Assembly: GCF_052857255.1 (NCBI RefSeq)
Contig: NC_135506.1
Location: 73,669,056 to 73,733,055 of the forward strand
From: Amblyomma americanum
Taxonomy: Eukaryota > Arthropoda > Arachnida > Ixodida > Ixodidae
Reading direction: 5' to 3'
Length of the DNA: 64,000 nucleotides
Below are positions 45,227 to 57,120 of this stretch, piece by piece (the stretch's first letter is position 1; every line of letters starts with the position of its first letter). The position numbers were made by a program, and so were the translations under genes. The notes beneath the pieces were generated by a model. The model had not been told where the DNA came from. It made no database searches and saw nothing but the letters and a program-made list of their open reading frames with translations.

Positions 45227-48100
45227 ATCTTGACCAGTTAAAGTACTTTCTTGCAAACTCAGTATCATCGCAGAAATCTATCATCCATTTCAACACTCGC
45301 AGCCTGCCGAACCCTATGACGATATGATAAACTTTCTAACCCTCGCCAACCATACCTTCTCCCTTATTTGTTTATCGGAAACATGGTTGTCGGCTTCAGA
45401 TGACAAAATATTTTCGATACCAAATTATCAAGCTGAATACTACCACCGTTCATCGGACCGTCATGGTGGTTCGGCAATGTTCATATCAAACGCCATCTCG
45501 TACAAACGTCGCTCTGACATCAATTTTAGCACAGATAAGTGCGAGTCAGTTTGGATTGAATTAGACCGAAGTTTTCTTTCCCGTTCCAAGAACACTATCA
45601 TTGCTTCCATTTATCGTTCGCCGTCCTCATCTTACACCGACTTTTGCAGAGAACTGGACAGCATTCTAACTTCTTTAAACAAAGAAAACAAAGAAATAAT
45701 TATTGTAGGGGATATGAACATAAACATTATTGATACCGCTGATCATGCTTGCTCTGAATATATGAACGCTCTTCTCGGTCATGGCATTGAATCATTATTA
45801 GACGTTCCAACTCTTTGTGCATCTGATTCACATGGTACGCTCATCGACCATGTGTTGTCTAACGTCCTTTTACCTCAAACCTCCGGAGTCATTAAATTCA
45901 ATATAACCGATCACTACCCGGTATTCTTGCTTATAGACAGCTCAAATGAAAGCGCAGCGAAAAAATCAAACAGATACTCCTTCGACAAAAACAGATTTAT
46001 TGATTTGATAGCCAATGTTGACTGTACAGATGTGTTGCAAGAAAACTGCGCTAACGCTTCGTATAACATTTTTTCGAAGAAATTAATCGATGCAGTTGAC
46101 GCATGCACAACAGTAACGTCACTGGTAAAATGGTATTCTGCACCGCGAAATCCATGGATGACTAACGGAATACTACGCTCTATTAGAAAAAAAAGTAACC
46201 TTCACAACAAAGTGAAAGCGCAACCGTTCAACCTCGCTTTAAAACAAAGATTCAAAATCTACTCAAAAACGCTATCTTCTCTAATTAAACATCGTAAAAG
46301 GAGTTACTATGAAAACGAAATACTTAAAAATGGACACAACACTCATAAGAACTGGCAATTGATCAAGGAGTTTTTAAATCTCTTGGACCAAAGCGGCAAC
46401 ATTACAGAAATTAATGATGGTCATAGCATAGCAAATGCGTTTAACTCATTTTTTTCACAGCTTGTCAAAACGCCTACCGCTGAAATCATGTGACCCACTC
46501 GTTGTCCTTTCTCTTTCTATTTGCGTCCAACATCCCCTGATGAAGTTATAAACGTAATAATAACCTTCTTAAAAAATACCGGGTGTGGCTTAGATTCTAT
46601 CCTTCCATCTAAAATTAAACTTGTTGCACATGAACTGTCGCCCGTTCTCACTAATGTTATCAATAAGAAGTTTAAGTCTGGTGACTTTCCAGATCAGCTT
46701 AAAAACGGCAAAGTTATTCCTATACATAAGAGAGGCGATAAATACAGTTTGGCTAATTATCGTCCGATAACTATTCTTCCATTTTTCAGTAAAGTAATCG
46801 AAAAGCTCGTTTTGAACCGTCTAATGAACTACCTTCTAAAATTCAGCCTCCTGATAAATCATCAATTTGGTTTTCGCCCTAACTATTCCACTGAGCTCGC
46901 ACTGATACAATTTACTGACAAAATTAAACACTTCATTGATAACGGACTTTGGGCGGCAGCTGTATTCATTGATTTTACGAAGGCAGTTGATACAATCAAT
47001 CAATCATCCCATACTCCTTTTAAAACTAGAAGCGCTGGCAATTTGTGGGCCCACTCTTAGTTTATACGTAATTACCTCGCTAACAGAACTCAGTTTGCAC
47101 AAATATCGAATACTTTATCCCAACCAATTACAATTAATCAAGGAGTTCCGCAAGGATCTGTTTTAGACCCCCTTCTATTCTTAATTTACATTAATGATCT
47201 GCAAAAATGCCTCAATAACACTGACTGCATTCTGTATGCAGATGACACTACCATATTTTCTTCTAGCGATAACTTAAGTGACCTAACATCAAAAATTAAT
47301 GCCGACCTTATAAATGTAATGGAATGGTGCCACAGCAATCTTTTACAAATAAACCCAATTAAAACAAAGCTAATGATATTTCACTCAGAACACAAACGAC
47401 TTGTCAGCGTTCCAGATGTATACCTAAACAATCACATTATTCTCCCATCAAGTTCTGTAACATTTCTCGGTGTGACGCTTGATTCACACTTAAAATTTAA
47501 CCTTCACACTAAATCTATTAGCAAAAAAGTTGCACTCGGTATACGTATACTAATTAGAACGCGTTATTATTTCCAACAGCATATTCTTCGCTCACTTTAT
47601 TATGCATTCATTCATAGCCACCTCAATTACTTTTTATCATCGTGGGGTAACACGTACTATACCCATCTTTCTTCTTTGTGTCATCTTCAAAACCAATCTT
47701 CTAGAATAATGACATTCAGCTCAAACACCGCATCCAGTGCTCCCCTTTAGCGCCGGCTCAATATCTTACCTCTCCTTTGTTCAATCCAACTGAAACTAGG
47801 TTTATTAATTTATCGCGCCCGTCACAATAGCACTACTCTCCCTATATTTACAGGTTCCTGTTTGTGTAACGTTAATAATACTAGATTCGCTGAACAACAT
47901 AATCTTTTGCTTCCGAATGTCAAAACTAATAATGGCAAACAGTCCGTTTTATTTTCAGCAATCGCTGTCTGAACTCGCTACCCGTAACCATCAAATCATT
48001 CCGCACCGAAACACAATTGCATAAAAACTTGAAAAACTATGTACTGCATAATTGCCTTCAATTGTCCCGCCAGTGAAACCTGTTAGTATTGTGTACGACT
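45227..48100 (+). pseudogene. LINE 4 ORF2: APE endonuclease + RT, frameshifted
   Basis: From ATG 45227 the frame shifts near 45310, then runs 45324-46493 with the endonuclease: ICLSETWL, GGSAMFI, ASIYRSPSSS, IIVGDMNINI, GTLIDHVLSN and ITDHYPVF. A shift near 46500 leads to RT lead-in PTSPDEVINVI, GKVIPIHKRGDK, NYRPITILP and FIDFTKAVDTIN (domain A). Another shift near 47000 precedes GVPQGSVLDPLLFLIYINDL (~47141-47200) and LYADDTTIF (47232-47258, both Asp intact). It ends in LNILPLLCSIQLKLGLLIYRA near 47755-47820. There is no RNase H. Confidence 0.88.
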
Positions 48101-48388
48101 TCTATTGCCTGAGTGCTTGTTCTATGTTCTCTTTTTGTGTTTGCAAAATGTGTTTTTAAAATTTAGCATGACTAAACTGTTATTTCAGATCTTACTTTTC
48201 ATTGCACCTGTGTTCCGCTATGTAATTGCTATCTGCCATATATTTATCCTACTTCAAATATGCAATTAATTACAGGAGGTCCCCCTGACAGTTTCCATTT
48301 TGGGACCTCCTTCTGTAATAATCAATTTATGTACATCTTACCTATGCATCTTTTTCAATAAACTTTCAAACAAACTTTCAAAACTTTC

Positions 48389-49320
48389 AAACAAAGGCGC
48401 GTTCGCTCGTTGGACTATGGGAGAAGGAAGTGGTAGTGCGTATGTTGTCACGGAGAAGGGCTGGTATAAAAAGGATGAGAGTAGAATATAGACTATTCTT
48501 ATGTTTCTTTTCCCATTTATACTATGTTTCTAACCTATTTTCGTGCGCGGAAATGGAAACACAGGCAGAGGAGGGCACTTACCCCTGTATTAATAAACAG
48601 TCCCGGAAGCGAAGTTCAATTCGCCGAAGCACATGACTTCCAGTTCTCTACGCCTGAATGCTGCATGTAAGCTGCCATTTGAGTTACCACTTGGGCACCT
48701 GGGGATTCCCCGTGGCGCTGTTTGGATTCATTATTCATATTCCGCAAGGTTTTACTTGGGAATATAGCAGTGCTTTGAGTTCTTCTGAAGGAATGAGCCG
48801 CGTCTTGTACAGTGATGCGCTGCACATTCTTTTGTTGTTGTGCTTGTCTTGTACGAATCAGTGAATGTGCAGGTATTTAGGCCTCACCTCTTACCACATA
48901 TTCTGTTTTTTATGTGTGTGTGTGTCAATCGCGCTTGGCCAAGGGTAAGACACAAAGGAGAGGGGCGTCTGTAGGGCAGAATGGGGGCGGTATGCTGTTA
49001 TGATTTACAGGAAACCCACAGACATTGATGGCCATTTACGATCACTTTGCGAACTTGACGAAGTCTTCTCTGAATCTGCTAACATAGTAGCCTACTATGA
49101 CGATGCTTGCTTCTTGTACTATATTTTTCCCCTGAGTCGTAATCTACCCTTGTGTGGATTGCGTACCTCAGGACAAGGGCTGTGAAGGGAAACTTTCTCT
49201 ACGTTTTGTTATTCTTTTCTAACATGAACTACTTGGTTATATAAATTACATGACTGGTCTTTTGCTGTTCAAGCTGCAGCCTGATGATCGAAGTTCTGGT
49301 CGTTTAATAATAATAATAAT
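48389..49320. other. Unannotated
   Basis: Equivalent to 21138-22060. No gene is recognised. Confidence 0.5.
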
Positions 49321-49407
49321 AACTTCCTTATTTCTATCAGTGATGGAGGAGACTGCGAGTAAAAGTCGCTTTAGAGGCAAGCGACTTTTCTAGAGCTCGC
49401 AGCCTCC
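49321..49407 (-). repeat. (TTA)n tail and hairpin (copy B)
   Basis: Arms about 49345-49371 and 49379-49407, preceded by (TAATAA)n. Same structure as 22060-22149. Confidence 0.55.
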
Positions 49408-50102
49408 TTTACAAGGCAAACAGCGATTGAGCAGGAGATATACATAGCAATTGACCACATGTGAAATTTGCACAAAAAATAAACGCAAAAACACAAATTA
49501 CCTGAAAAACGCTCTTCAATTATTTAAGAAAGATTGAGTAACAAAGTGTTGACGTAAAGCTCGTACGTCAGTTATATAACTATCGGCTTGATTTCAGAAA
49601 CAAATTTAAAAGTGTTGGTAGTGTGTATAATATTTTTTGTGTAGAATAATGACTCCAGGTTCTTGAAAAAGAGTTCTTTGTTATAGGCTAACAGCCACGA
49701 GGGCACAGCGTTTTCACTAGGTGTACTTGTGGCTTCTGAGACTCTGCAAATGTACCTGATAACGACATGTCGTCGGTGGAATACGAACCCATCCTGTTCA
49801 ACTTTGTGAAATTCAGAGGTCGTGATTTCGGGTGTCCAACGGGCGGCATGTGGTTTTTTTTTCTGCAAGTGTTCTGCTCTTTCTGATTGAGTTCGGGATT
49901 CAATAGCGGTGCGTCATCGAGAAGCTCAACGGGGCCGTCATCACCATTTAACTGTCCTTAATGGCCCCCGAAGGTACGATTTTCACAAGTTCATTGAATT
50001 GTTTGTTTCTGAAAAGTTTCCATTGTTTATGTTTTCGCGGCTCTCCGGACACTCCTTCGGCAATCATATACATATTTATGACTAAAAATTAGGAGTTCAA
50101 AA
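49408..50102. other. Unannotated retroelement-like sequence (copy B)
   Basis: It holds a 98-codon minus frame (49868-49572) with YICRVSEATSTPSENAV and AYNKELFFKNLE, which is broken in copy A. The family is not recognised. Only one unit of the 22.3-kb tandem duplication is present. Confidence 0.4.
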
Positions 50103-50232
50103 AGGCTTAGCTTGGTTATGCCTGGAAGAATGCGAAAGCAATACCCTTGGCTGCGCCTTGGTTCGGCTGATGGTGTGGACATGGTTGCCCTTTGTTAAAC
50201 TTAAGGCTATACATTGTTTTGCTTGGTTTCTG
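50103..50232 (-). repeat. 130-bp repeat (copy B)
   Basis: Matches 23080-23215 and 56167-56290. Confidence 0.62.
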
Positions 50233-50253
50233 CAATTGATATCCTTGGTACAC

Positions 50254-51618
50254 TTATGACTTATCTGTGTTATGACTTATAACTGACACCTCCGACATAA
50301 GGTAAAGTGACGTATTTTGGTAGTGGCGTTGGTTTTTGTGCGTTGATTTCTTGACGAATGTTGCGTTTTTGACGTCGCATGGTTTTTGAATTAAGTCTTT
50401 TGCGTAGCCGTTCTTGATGAGTTCTTTGAACATCGTGCGTTGTTCTGTTTTTCTGTCAAGTTCTGTGCTGCAGTGTGTCTCAGCTCTTCTGAACAGCGTC
50501 TTCACCACTGATGCTTTATAGACCGTCGGGTGGTTCGATGAGAAGTGGAGATACCGGCCTGAGTGGGTTGGTTTGCGGTATACGGAGAATTGAAGGGAAT
50601 TGTCGTTTCGGGACACGAGGACGTCCAAAAAAGGCATCGAGTTTTCTTGTTCCACCTCTAGCGTGATCTGAATGTCATGTTCTATGGGGTTTAAATGATG
50701 AAGGAAATTTTGAGTCTCAGATTTTTTGATGACGGCGAAGCAGTCGTCGACGTATCTGAGGAAAATCTTTGGTTTCGGGTGGAATGAGTAGAGGGCTCGT
50801 TGTTCGACGTGTTCTATTGTTAAATTGGCCATGACGATAGAGATGGATGCTCCCATTGGTGTTCCTTTCACTTCTCGGTAAAATTCCCCGTTTGACGAGA
50901 AGTATGTGTTTAATAGGCACAACTCCAGGAGGCGGCACACATCATTTACACTCATCGGGGTTCATGCGCTGAGTGTGTCGTCGCGTTGTAGGGCGTCACG
51001 GGTAGCGGCCACCGCAAGCTTCACGGGGATGTTTGTGAAAAGGGACACCACGTCGAAGGAGACAAGGCATTCGTCGGCCTCAATGGTGGCTTGGGACCCC
51101 AGTTCGATGAAGTGACTGGAATGACGGATATGGGTTGGTGTTTTCCTGCGATTGGAGATATTTGTTTGTGAAGGTATTTTGACAACGAGCGAAGAGGGGA
51201 ACACCGGAAGTCGACTATCGGGCGCAAAGGGCTCCCCTGTTTTAGGACTTTGGGCAGGCCGTAGAATGCTGGAGCCGATCCGTTGGTGCTCAGTAACTGA
51301 AGGTAGAGGTTTCGGAAGGTGGGGTGTTATTCGAATACTTCTTTCAATGTTTTGTTTAGCCTTGCTTGGGTAGTTGTTGTGGGGTCCTTCTTCAATTTCG
51401 CATATTCTTGACTGCAGAGTAAGGTGGATATTTTCTATTCGTAGTCTCGTCTGTCCAGAACGACTGTTGTGTTGCCCTTGTCCGCTGGGAGGATCACTAT
51501 GTTAGTGTCTGTTTTGAGGTCTTGCAGGACTTGCTTTTCGTCCGGATTTAGGTTTGATTCTTTTCGGCGTGCTTGCACTGATTTGAGTACGCCTATTGTT
51601 CTCTAGCATTTTTCGCAG
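50254..51618 (-). pseudogene. Penelope-like element RT fragment (copy B)
   Basis: Same structure as 23226-24590, including the in-frame TGA (50962-50964). Over the 233-codon RT part the two copies differ at about 11 residues by my count. YVDD and KGTPMGASIS are kept. No endonuclease domain. Confidence 0.87.
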
Positions 51619-51982
51619 TCAAAGAGGAATCACTGCTTCCACTGCTTCCAATTACTTACAAACACAAGACTACATGTTTCCTCTCGAAATGAGCATAAAT
51701 TGAAGTTTCTTCCATACCATTGCCGCACTTATTTGTTTAAACAATCATTTTTTCCGCCCACCATAAACTTTCTCACCAAATACGTTCACATAACCTCCAA
51801 AACACTACAGCGCGAGGGCTCAACTGCTCTTCCTCAGAGCCTAATAAAGGTATACGTTTAAAATTGCTAAATGAGTAGCCTCCCTACCCTTTTAGACTCG
51901 TGCCGATGCATGTCACATTTTTTGTTTAAGAAAACACATAGACAGGAGTGTAAACATACGCATAAACCACTCATGGTGCATC
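51619..51982. other. Unannotated
   Basis: Equivalent to 24591-24954. Confidence 0.5.
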
Positions 51983-53018
51983 TAACCTAACGGTCAGGTG
52001 AGGTGAAATGATTCGCAGAGTATCTTATTCTTGCATCCCTGATTTCTGCGTTGTTACCCTGGCAATCATTCTGACGACTTGCTCGCTAACGAACCGGAGT
52101 TTCCGGAGGTTGAGGAAGTGGTTGCAGTTGTTATTTATATTCAGACCCAGTATCTTGAGGGTCTGAGCTTCCTAGATGGGCGAGTTGTGAACGCGAATGT
52201 TGAAGTTGTCCTGATTCTTGCATTGATGGAAGACTATGAGTTCAGATTTCTCGAGAGAGCACGTTAGACCACACGCCCCTGCATAATTCTGAACTGTTCT
52301 TGGCATTGTTTGTAGTTGTTCTGTAATCATTCTCATACTTCCCGTGGTTGTCCAGACGGTTATATCATTAGTGTACAGGGCGTGGTGTAGGCCCTGTACC
52401 TGACATAGATGCGGTGGGAGATTTAGAAGTGCAGTGTTGAGGAGAAGTGGGTAGAGTACTGCCCCTTGTGGAGTGCCTCTCAAGCCCATCTTCACTTGGA
52501 TTGTTTGTTTGGTGCCGGTGCTGATGGTTCTGTACATAAAGAAATCGCAGATGCATGTGTAATCTAGCTGGCCGCAGTTCGTGCTGTAGAGGTTGTTGAG
52601 GATCCTGGAGTGCTTGACGCCGTCAAACGCTCCCGAGAGGTCGAGAGTTACAAGCGCTCAGTTACTGTCCCTGCGCGCGAGATCAATGATTTCGCGTTTG
52701 AGTTACAGAAGCACATCATGGGTGGACTAGTGTGCACTTATTACAAACATCGTGTTTGTAGCTCCAGATGTGCCTGTAGCTCGTTGTCCTCGGGATAGTT
52801 GGATTGAAGCGCGTAGACCGCCTTTTCGACGAGTTTGCCTGCGACCGATGTGAGGGATATGATGCGCAGGTTTTCGATAATAATTTTCTTGCCGGGTTGG
52901 AGGATAAAGTTTACATTGGCTGTTTTCCATGCCTGTGGAGTGGTTCCAGTGCACCAGCATTCTTTTATGTAATCTCCTTGGTTAAAGTCGAAATGAAACA
53001 CGCCGAACAAGCTGCGGA
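51983..53018 (-). pseudogene. I-clade LINE RT fragment (copy B)
   Basis: Same as 24955-25990, including LYTNDITVW instead of YADD, so the inactivation predates the duplication. Domain B reads GTPQGAVLYPLL. Confidence 0.84.
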
Positions 53019-53029
53019 AGAGAGTAGTA

Positions 53030-53200
53030 ATCGGTTTCTCGGGTTTTGGGGAAAGGGAAGGGCGTAGTATTTGTCTCAAATCTCGGCGGACACCTGAACT
53101 GCGAAGTTAGGAAAGTGATAAAGGCGGGATTGAGAGAACTAAGAGGTGCCGTAGTGCAGGGGTGGAATAATTTCGGCCACCAAGGGATCTTTAATGTACT
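53030..53200 (-). mobile_element. Ruka-type SINE tail half (copy B)
   Basis: Partner of 26002-26172. Confidence 0.68.
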
Positions 53201-53217
53201 AAACATACCCCTTTCAT

Positions 53218-53388
53218 TGCGAAAGCCTTTACTGGCTCATACTCGCGGTGTCCGTCCGTCCGTCCATCCGTTCATGACACTAACTCGACAAGAAAAAAAA
53301 GATTTGTGCACGATGGGATTCGAACAATCATCCTTCTGTTCCTCAGCAGATCTTGCTAACGAGTACGCTACTTCCTGCCAACGCATAT
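53218..53388 (-). mobile_element. Third SINE-like repeat (copy B)
   Basis: Partner of 26190-26360, with TGCGAAAGCCTTTACTGGC terminus and box-B-like TGTTCGAATCCC. Confidence 0.48.
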
Positions 53389-53911
53389 GTAGTTCTTGTC
53401 AAGGACGCTGGTGAGTGTTTTCAGAAAGGCGTCGAATCATATGGATGGCTCCCAAATGCCCTCCAGTGTCTCCAGTATATAAAATTCATAATAAATTGTG
53501 TACTTAAAATCTTAACCACACATTAGTACAGAAGCAGAAACACCGCGCTAAAGAGTTTGCTCGCTCAAATTTAGGTCAACAAAGTGTCCCCTGAATTTTT
53601 AAACGCGGTTGCATGTGAGCACTGTTGCAACAACACGTGCTCGAACTCCCTCACATGGAACGATATACTAGGCGCTTACGCAGCATTTGCCACCGCAGTT
53701 ATGGTAGAGTAGCCAACGGCGAAATTTTACGTAGGCTGCATTGCGAGAGGGCCTTAGATGTCACTTTGGTGGGACGTCGGGCTCTGAAGAGAGCACGTAT
53801 GCGGGAGGCAGCAGCCAGATTCATCTGAGGCGTAGAAAACAGCGAACGCTCCCGGACAATTTTCCGGAAACGCACTGCCCAAGAGGATCAAAGCCGAGCC
53901 AAGTCGTCTAC
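53389..53911. other. Unannotated
   Basis: Equivalent to 26361-26883. Confidence 0.5.
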
Positions 53912-54018
53912 TGAGTCGGAGTACCGGTACCAAGGTTCGAACCCTACTGTCGCGGACGCGTATCGATGGAAGCAAAACGCATAAGACGCCCGTGTGCTGT
54001 TTGATGCGAATAACAATA
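53912..54018 (+). mobile_element. Ruka-type SINE head fragment (copy B)
   Basis: Partner of 26884-26990. Confidence 0.62.
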
Positions 54019-54028
54019 ATATTATTTG

Positions 54029-54325
54029 ATTTTTGTGGACAGGAAATGGCGCAGTATGTCTCATATATATGTGGACACTTGAACCGCGCCGTAAGGGAAG
54101 AGATAAAGGAGGGAGTGAAAGAAGAAAAGAAGGAAGAGGCGTCGTAGTGGAGGGATCCAGAATAATTTAGACCACCTGGGGATCTTTAACATGCGCTGGC
54201 ATCGCACAGCACAAGGGTACCGTAGCGTTTCGCGTCCATCGAAACGCGGCCGCCGCGGTCAGGTTCGAACCCGGCTACTCCAGGTAAGTAGCCGAACGCA
54301 CTATTCAGTGAGCCACCGGGGCGGG
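54029..54325 (-). mobile_element. Ruka-type SINE, essentially full length (copy B)
   Basis: Partner of 27001-27297, with head, body and tail all present. Confidence 0.78.
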
Positions 54326-54339
54326 TTAGGGATGTGAGT

Positions 54340-54522
54340 GCACAGTAAAGATCCCCTGGCGGCCGAAGTTATTCCGAAGCCCTCCACTATGACACATCTT
54401 TCTTGCTGTCAGCTGTGAATCCCTCCTTTACCCCTTCCCTTGCGGTCGGTTCAGGTGTCCACCGAGATATGTGGGACAGCTACTGTGTGGTTTCCTTTCC
54501 TCAAAAACCAATTGCATTTTTT
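54340..54522 (+). mobile_element. Ruka-type SINE body and tail (copy B)
   Basis: Partner of 27312-27494. Confidence 0.7.
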
Positions 54523-54654
54523 TCTGGGCCAATACATTTCTCACAAAATAAATCTGCAACCTTGCCCGAACAGCAACACAACTGTCACACTTTCTAGCAT
54601 AGAGGCAGCCACGAATGAGACAACAGTAAGTGATAGAAATGCAAAATTTCAAGG

Positions 54655-54830
54655 CGAAACGTTAAAGATCCCCAAGTGGTCGAAATTATTCCGGAGCCCT
54701 CCACTACGGCACCTCTCTCCCTTTTTTCTTTCACTCCCTCCTTTATCGCTTCCTTCTGGCGCGGTTCAGATGTCCAACGATATATGAGGCAGATACTGCG
54801 CCATTTCCTTTCCCCCAAAAACCAATTATT
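54655..54830 (+). mobile_element. Ruka-type SINE body and tail (copy B)
   Basis: Partner of 27632-27800. The tail is better preserved here (CCCCCAAAAACCAATTATTA). Confidence 0.72.
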
Positions 54831-55655
54831 AAAAGTTAGCGCTCGTCATCACCGATGTCACGGGTGTAATAAAAATTCACGCAATTTGCTGTCAAACACT
54901 GAATACAAAGCACTGTATATCCATAGCACGCACGACACTGAAATTTGAGCTTCGAATAATCTTTGCATCCAGTAAGAGGGCCGCATGGTTTATGTATCAG
55001 TTGTATAAAGCGCACGTATGCTGCCGTTCAAACTCAACGTCTGTGAGGTAAGCAGAAGCTTTGTCCTCAAACTTCAAGAAATGAAAATAGTTTTGAAAGG
55101 AAGCGCTTCACTAAGCCAGCTTTTCGAGCCGTCAGCGGGGCCGCAAGTTCAGGCTTCAATGTGGCTAGAGGTCAGCGGTGCCGCAAGATTCACCTTGAAT
55201 GCAGGCTGTAGCTAGACGTAAAACCGTGAGCCTAACTGGTGGTAGTCAGGTTCGACACACGACGTCAACCACAGAAGCAACATCAGCTTCTGTTACACCA
55301 ACTACATCGACTTTGACCTTTGGAATTTGACCTTTACATTTGACCTTCACTTTTGACTCTGACCTTGAACTTCGGTGAAGCGGGAAAGCATCAGCCGGCA
55401 TCGCATGCTCAAGTCACGAAAGTCGGTTCTGCATAAAACGCAAGTTCACGTTGATGCGTTCGTTATAATTATTATTATATAAAACGCCAGTTCACTTTGA
55501 TGCGTTCGGCGGAATGAACGCTAGGTGTGATCGATGCGACGCCTGCAGGGGAGGTGGTAGTCATTGCTATGAAGTGGGGAAGGGGGACGCTGGCCTCGTA
55601 GTATGTTGGCCCTTTGGGCATCACTCTACATCGGAACCAGTTGCGAGCGGCCGGA
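54831..55655. other. Unannotated
   Basis: Equivalent to 27801-28627, including TTTGACCTT-like repeats near 55313-55365. Confidence 0.5.
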
Positions 55656-55938
55656 AATTACGCCTGTCTCATATATATCAGTGGACACTCCAGTCGCGCC
55701 GTAAGAGAAGGAAAGTGAAATAAAGTTGGTTTTAAGGAAAGGAAATGACACCTGTCACATATCTCAGTGGTACTCGAACCATGCCGTCAAGGAAGGAAAG
55801 TAAAATGAAAGTTGGTTTTAAGGAAAGGAAATTACGCCTGTTTCGCGTATGTTGGGGGACACCCAAATAGCGCCATAAGCGTAAGAAAAATGGCAGTTGG
55901 TTTTAAAAAGAGGAAATGACGTCTGTGTCACATAGCGC
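55656..55938 (+). repeat. Tandem SINE-tail array (copy B)
   Basis: The same 3.5-unit array as 28628-28910, so the array formed before the duplication. Confidence 0.75.
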
Positions 55939-55978
55939 CATTTGCTTCCCCCGAAAGAATTTATTTTTCATTTTGGCT

Positions 55979-56166
55979 TTCTGGATTTATCTGCAAAGTT
56001 TGCGCATTGTTTGGTACCGGACTTGGTCCCATATCTCCGCATACAACGAGCAATAATACAGTTGTAAATATCACCGAAGCTATAATAAATGTATATTGTC
56101 TTGCGTGACGCCTTTAATGTTCTTTAAAAGAACGTAAGATGTTTAATAAATAAAAAAAAATTGGCT
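55979..56166. other. Unique sequence ending in AATAAATAAAAAAAAA
   Basis: Immediately right of duplicate B. The A-rich end at about 56145-56161 could be a retrotransposed 3' end or a chance homopolymer. Confidence 0.4.
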
Positions 56167-56266
56167 GAAGGTTTAGCTTGGTTAAGCCTGGAAGATTGCG
56201 AAAGCAATACCCTTGGCTGCGCCTTGGTTCGGCTGATGGTGTGGACATGGTTGCCCTTTGTTAAAC

Positions 56267-56824
56267 TTATGCTATACATTGTTTTGCTACCATCAACGTC
56301 ATGTCACCGTCTGGGTCGGCCGTGATGAGAGACTTCTCCCGATTCTTATTCAAGCGCTCCTCCTTCTCTTGGGCTCTCTGCTTTCGTCTCGCCTCGTTGC
56401 GTTCTCTCTTCTTGGCTGCATACTGCACTCTTCTTTTAGCAAGACGCTCTACTCTCCGTTTCAGCTTTTCTTCAGCACGGCGCTTTCTTCTGTTGAAGTT
56501 GTAGCGTTCCATACCATTCATAGATGCAGCATCGTCACCCTTTGAAGCATCCATGATAGTCTCTTCGGCATTAAGAGTGTCCATGAAACTTGTCTCCGAA
56601 TTACTGGTTGTCTCCACAGTTTCGCTACCGTTAACGCCACTCATTAAACTTGGCCCTGAACTTGTGGATGCACCCGCATCAAGCGATGTTGATCGGCATG
56701 CTCGCCACGCTGCTGCATATGCACGTTGTTTACCTCGCCGTTCTTCTTCTGTTTATTCAGCACGGCGCCGTCGCTTGGCCGCAGCAGATCGTTCCAGCCT
56801 CGCCTTGTACACCTCATCCGACAT
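56267..56824 (-). pseudogene. Basic Arg/Lys/Glu-rich protein, one in-frame TAA
   Basis: A 186-codon minus frame from ATG (56822-56824) is interrupted by TAA at 56753-56755. The start (MSDEVYKARLERSAAAKRRR) and the part at residues ~105-165 (RRAEEKLKRRVERLAKRR, ERNEARRKQRAQEKEERL) are built of repeats of roughly 20-25 residues rich in Arg, Glu and Ala, resembling STPR-type DNA-binding repeats. A Ser/Thr/Asp-rich segment separates them. The C-terminus overlaps the 130-bp repeat. Function is inferred weakly: nucleic-acid binding by a transposon protein. Confidence 0.45.
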
Positions 56825-56888
56825 AGCGCAAGGCAGCGCGCCGACCACTGCGAGGAGCCGAGCTGTAGCCCCATTTATCCTCCTAGCG

Positions 56889-57005
56889 TGACGTCACACC
56901 AGCGATAGCCCTCTCTCGGTAGCGCCACAGCAGTGGCGCGCATGGCTTCGCCTCCAACATCGATGCCGCGAGCTGGGCCCCGTCTCTCGGTCTGGCGTGA
57001 CGTCA
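56889..57005 (-). promoter_or_regulatory. Two CRE-like TGACGTCA boxes upstream of the basic-protein gene
   Basis: CGTGACGTCACAC is present at 56887-56899 and 56996-57008, about 65 and 175 bp upstream of the ATG at 56824. TGACGTCA is the CREB/ATF site. No TATA box is seen. Confidence 0.4.
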
Positions 57006-57120
57006 CACTATCACGTGACGCGCAGCTGTGTAAGGAGGCGCCACTACCACCGATGGCCCGAAAGTGCGATCAGTATTGCTTTCGCAATAAAAATAGGCTG
57101 GGGTTTAGCTCCGGTTAACC

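Larger units (their letters stand above)
44526..48388 (+). mobile_element. LINE 4: CR1/L2-type LINE, 5' truncated, copy B only
   Basis: This 3.86 kb is absent from copy A (junction at 21136/21138). ORF1 begins right at the left junction, so the element is 5' truncated. ORF2 has endonuclease and RT but no RNase H. The 3' end has AATAAA at 48357-48362 and an imprecise AACTTTCAAAC tandem repeat, the repeat-type tail of the CR1/L2 group rather than poly-A. No convincing target-site duplication; at most AAACAAAGG-like similarity at the right junction. Confidence 0.87.
32370..55978 (+). repeat. Segmental duplication, copy B
   Basis: This is the direct repeat of 4071-28948. It lacks LINE 2, the 16111 SINE tail and the (TA)n expansion, keeps the 755 bp that copy A lost (36490-37244), and gained a CR1/L2-type LINE at 44526-48388. 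To the right of 55978 the sequence no longer matches that following copy A. Confidence 0.92.
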
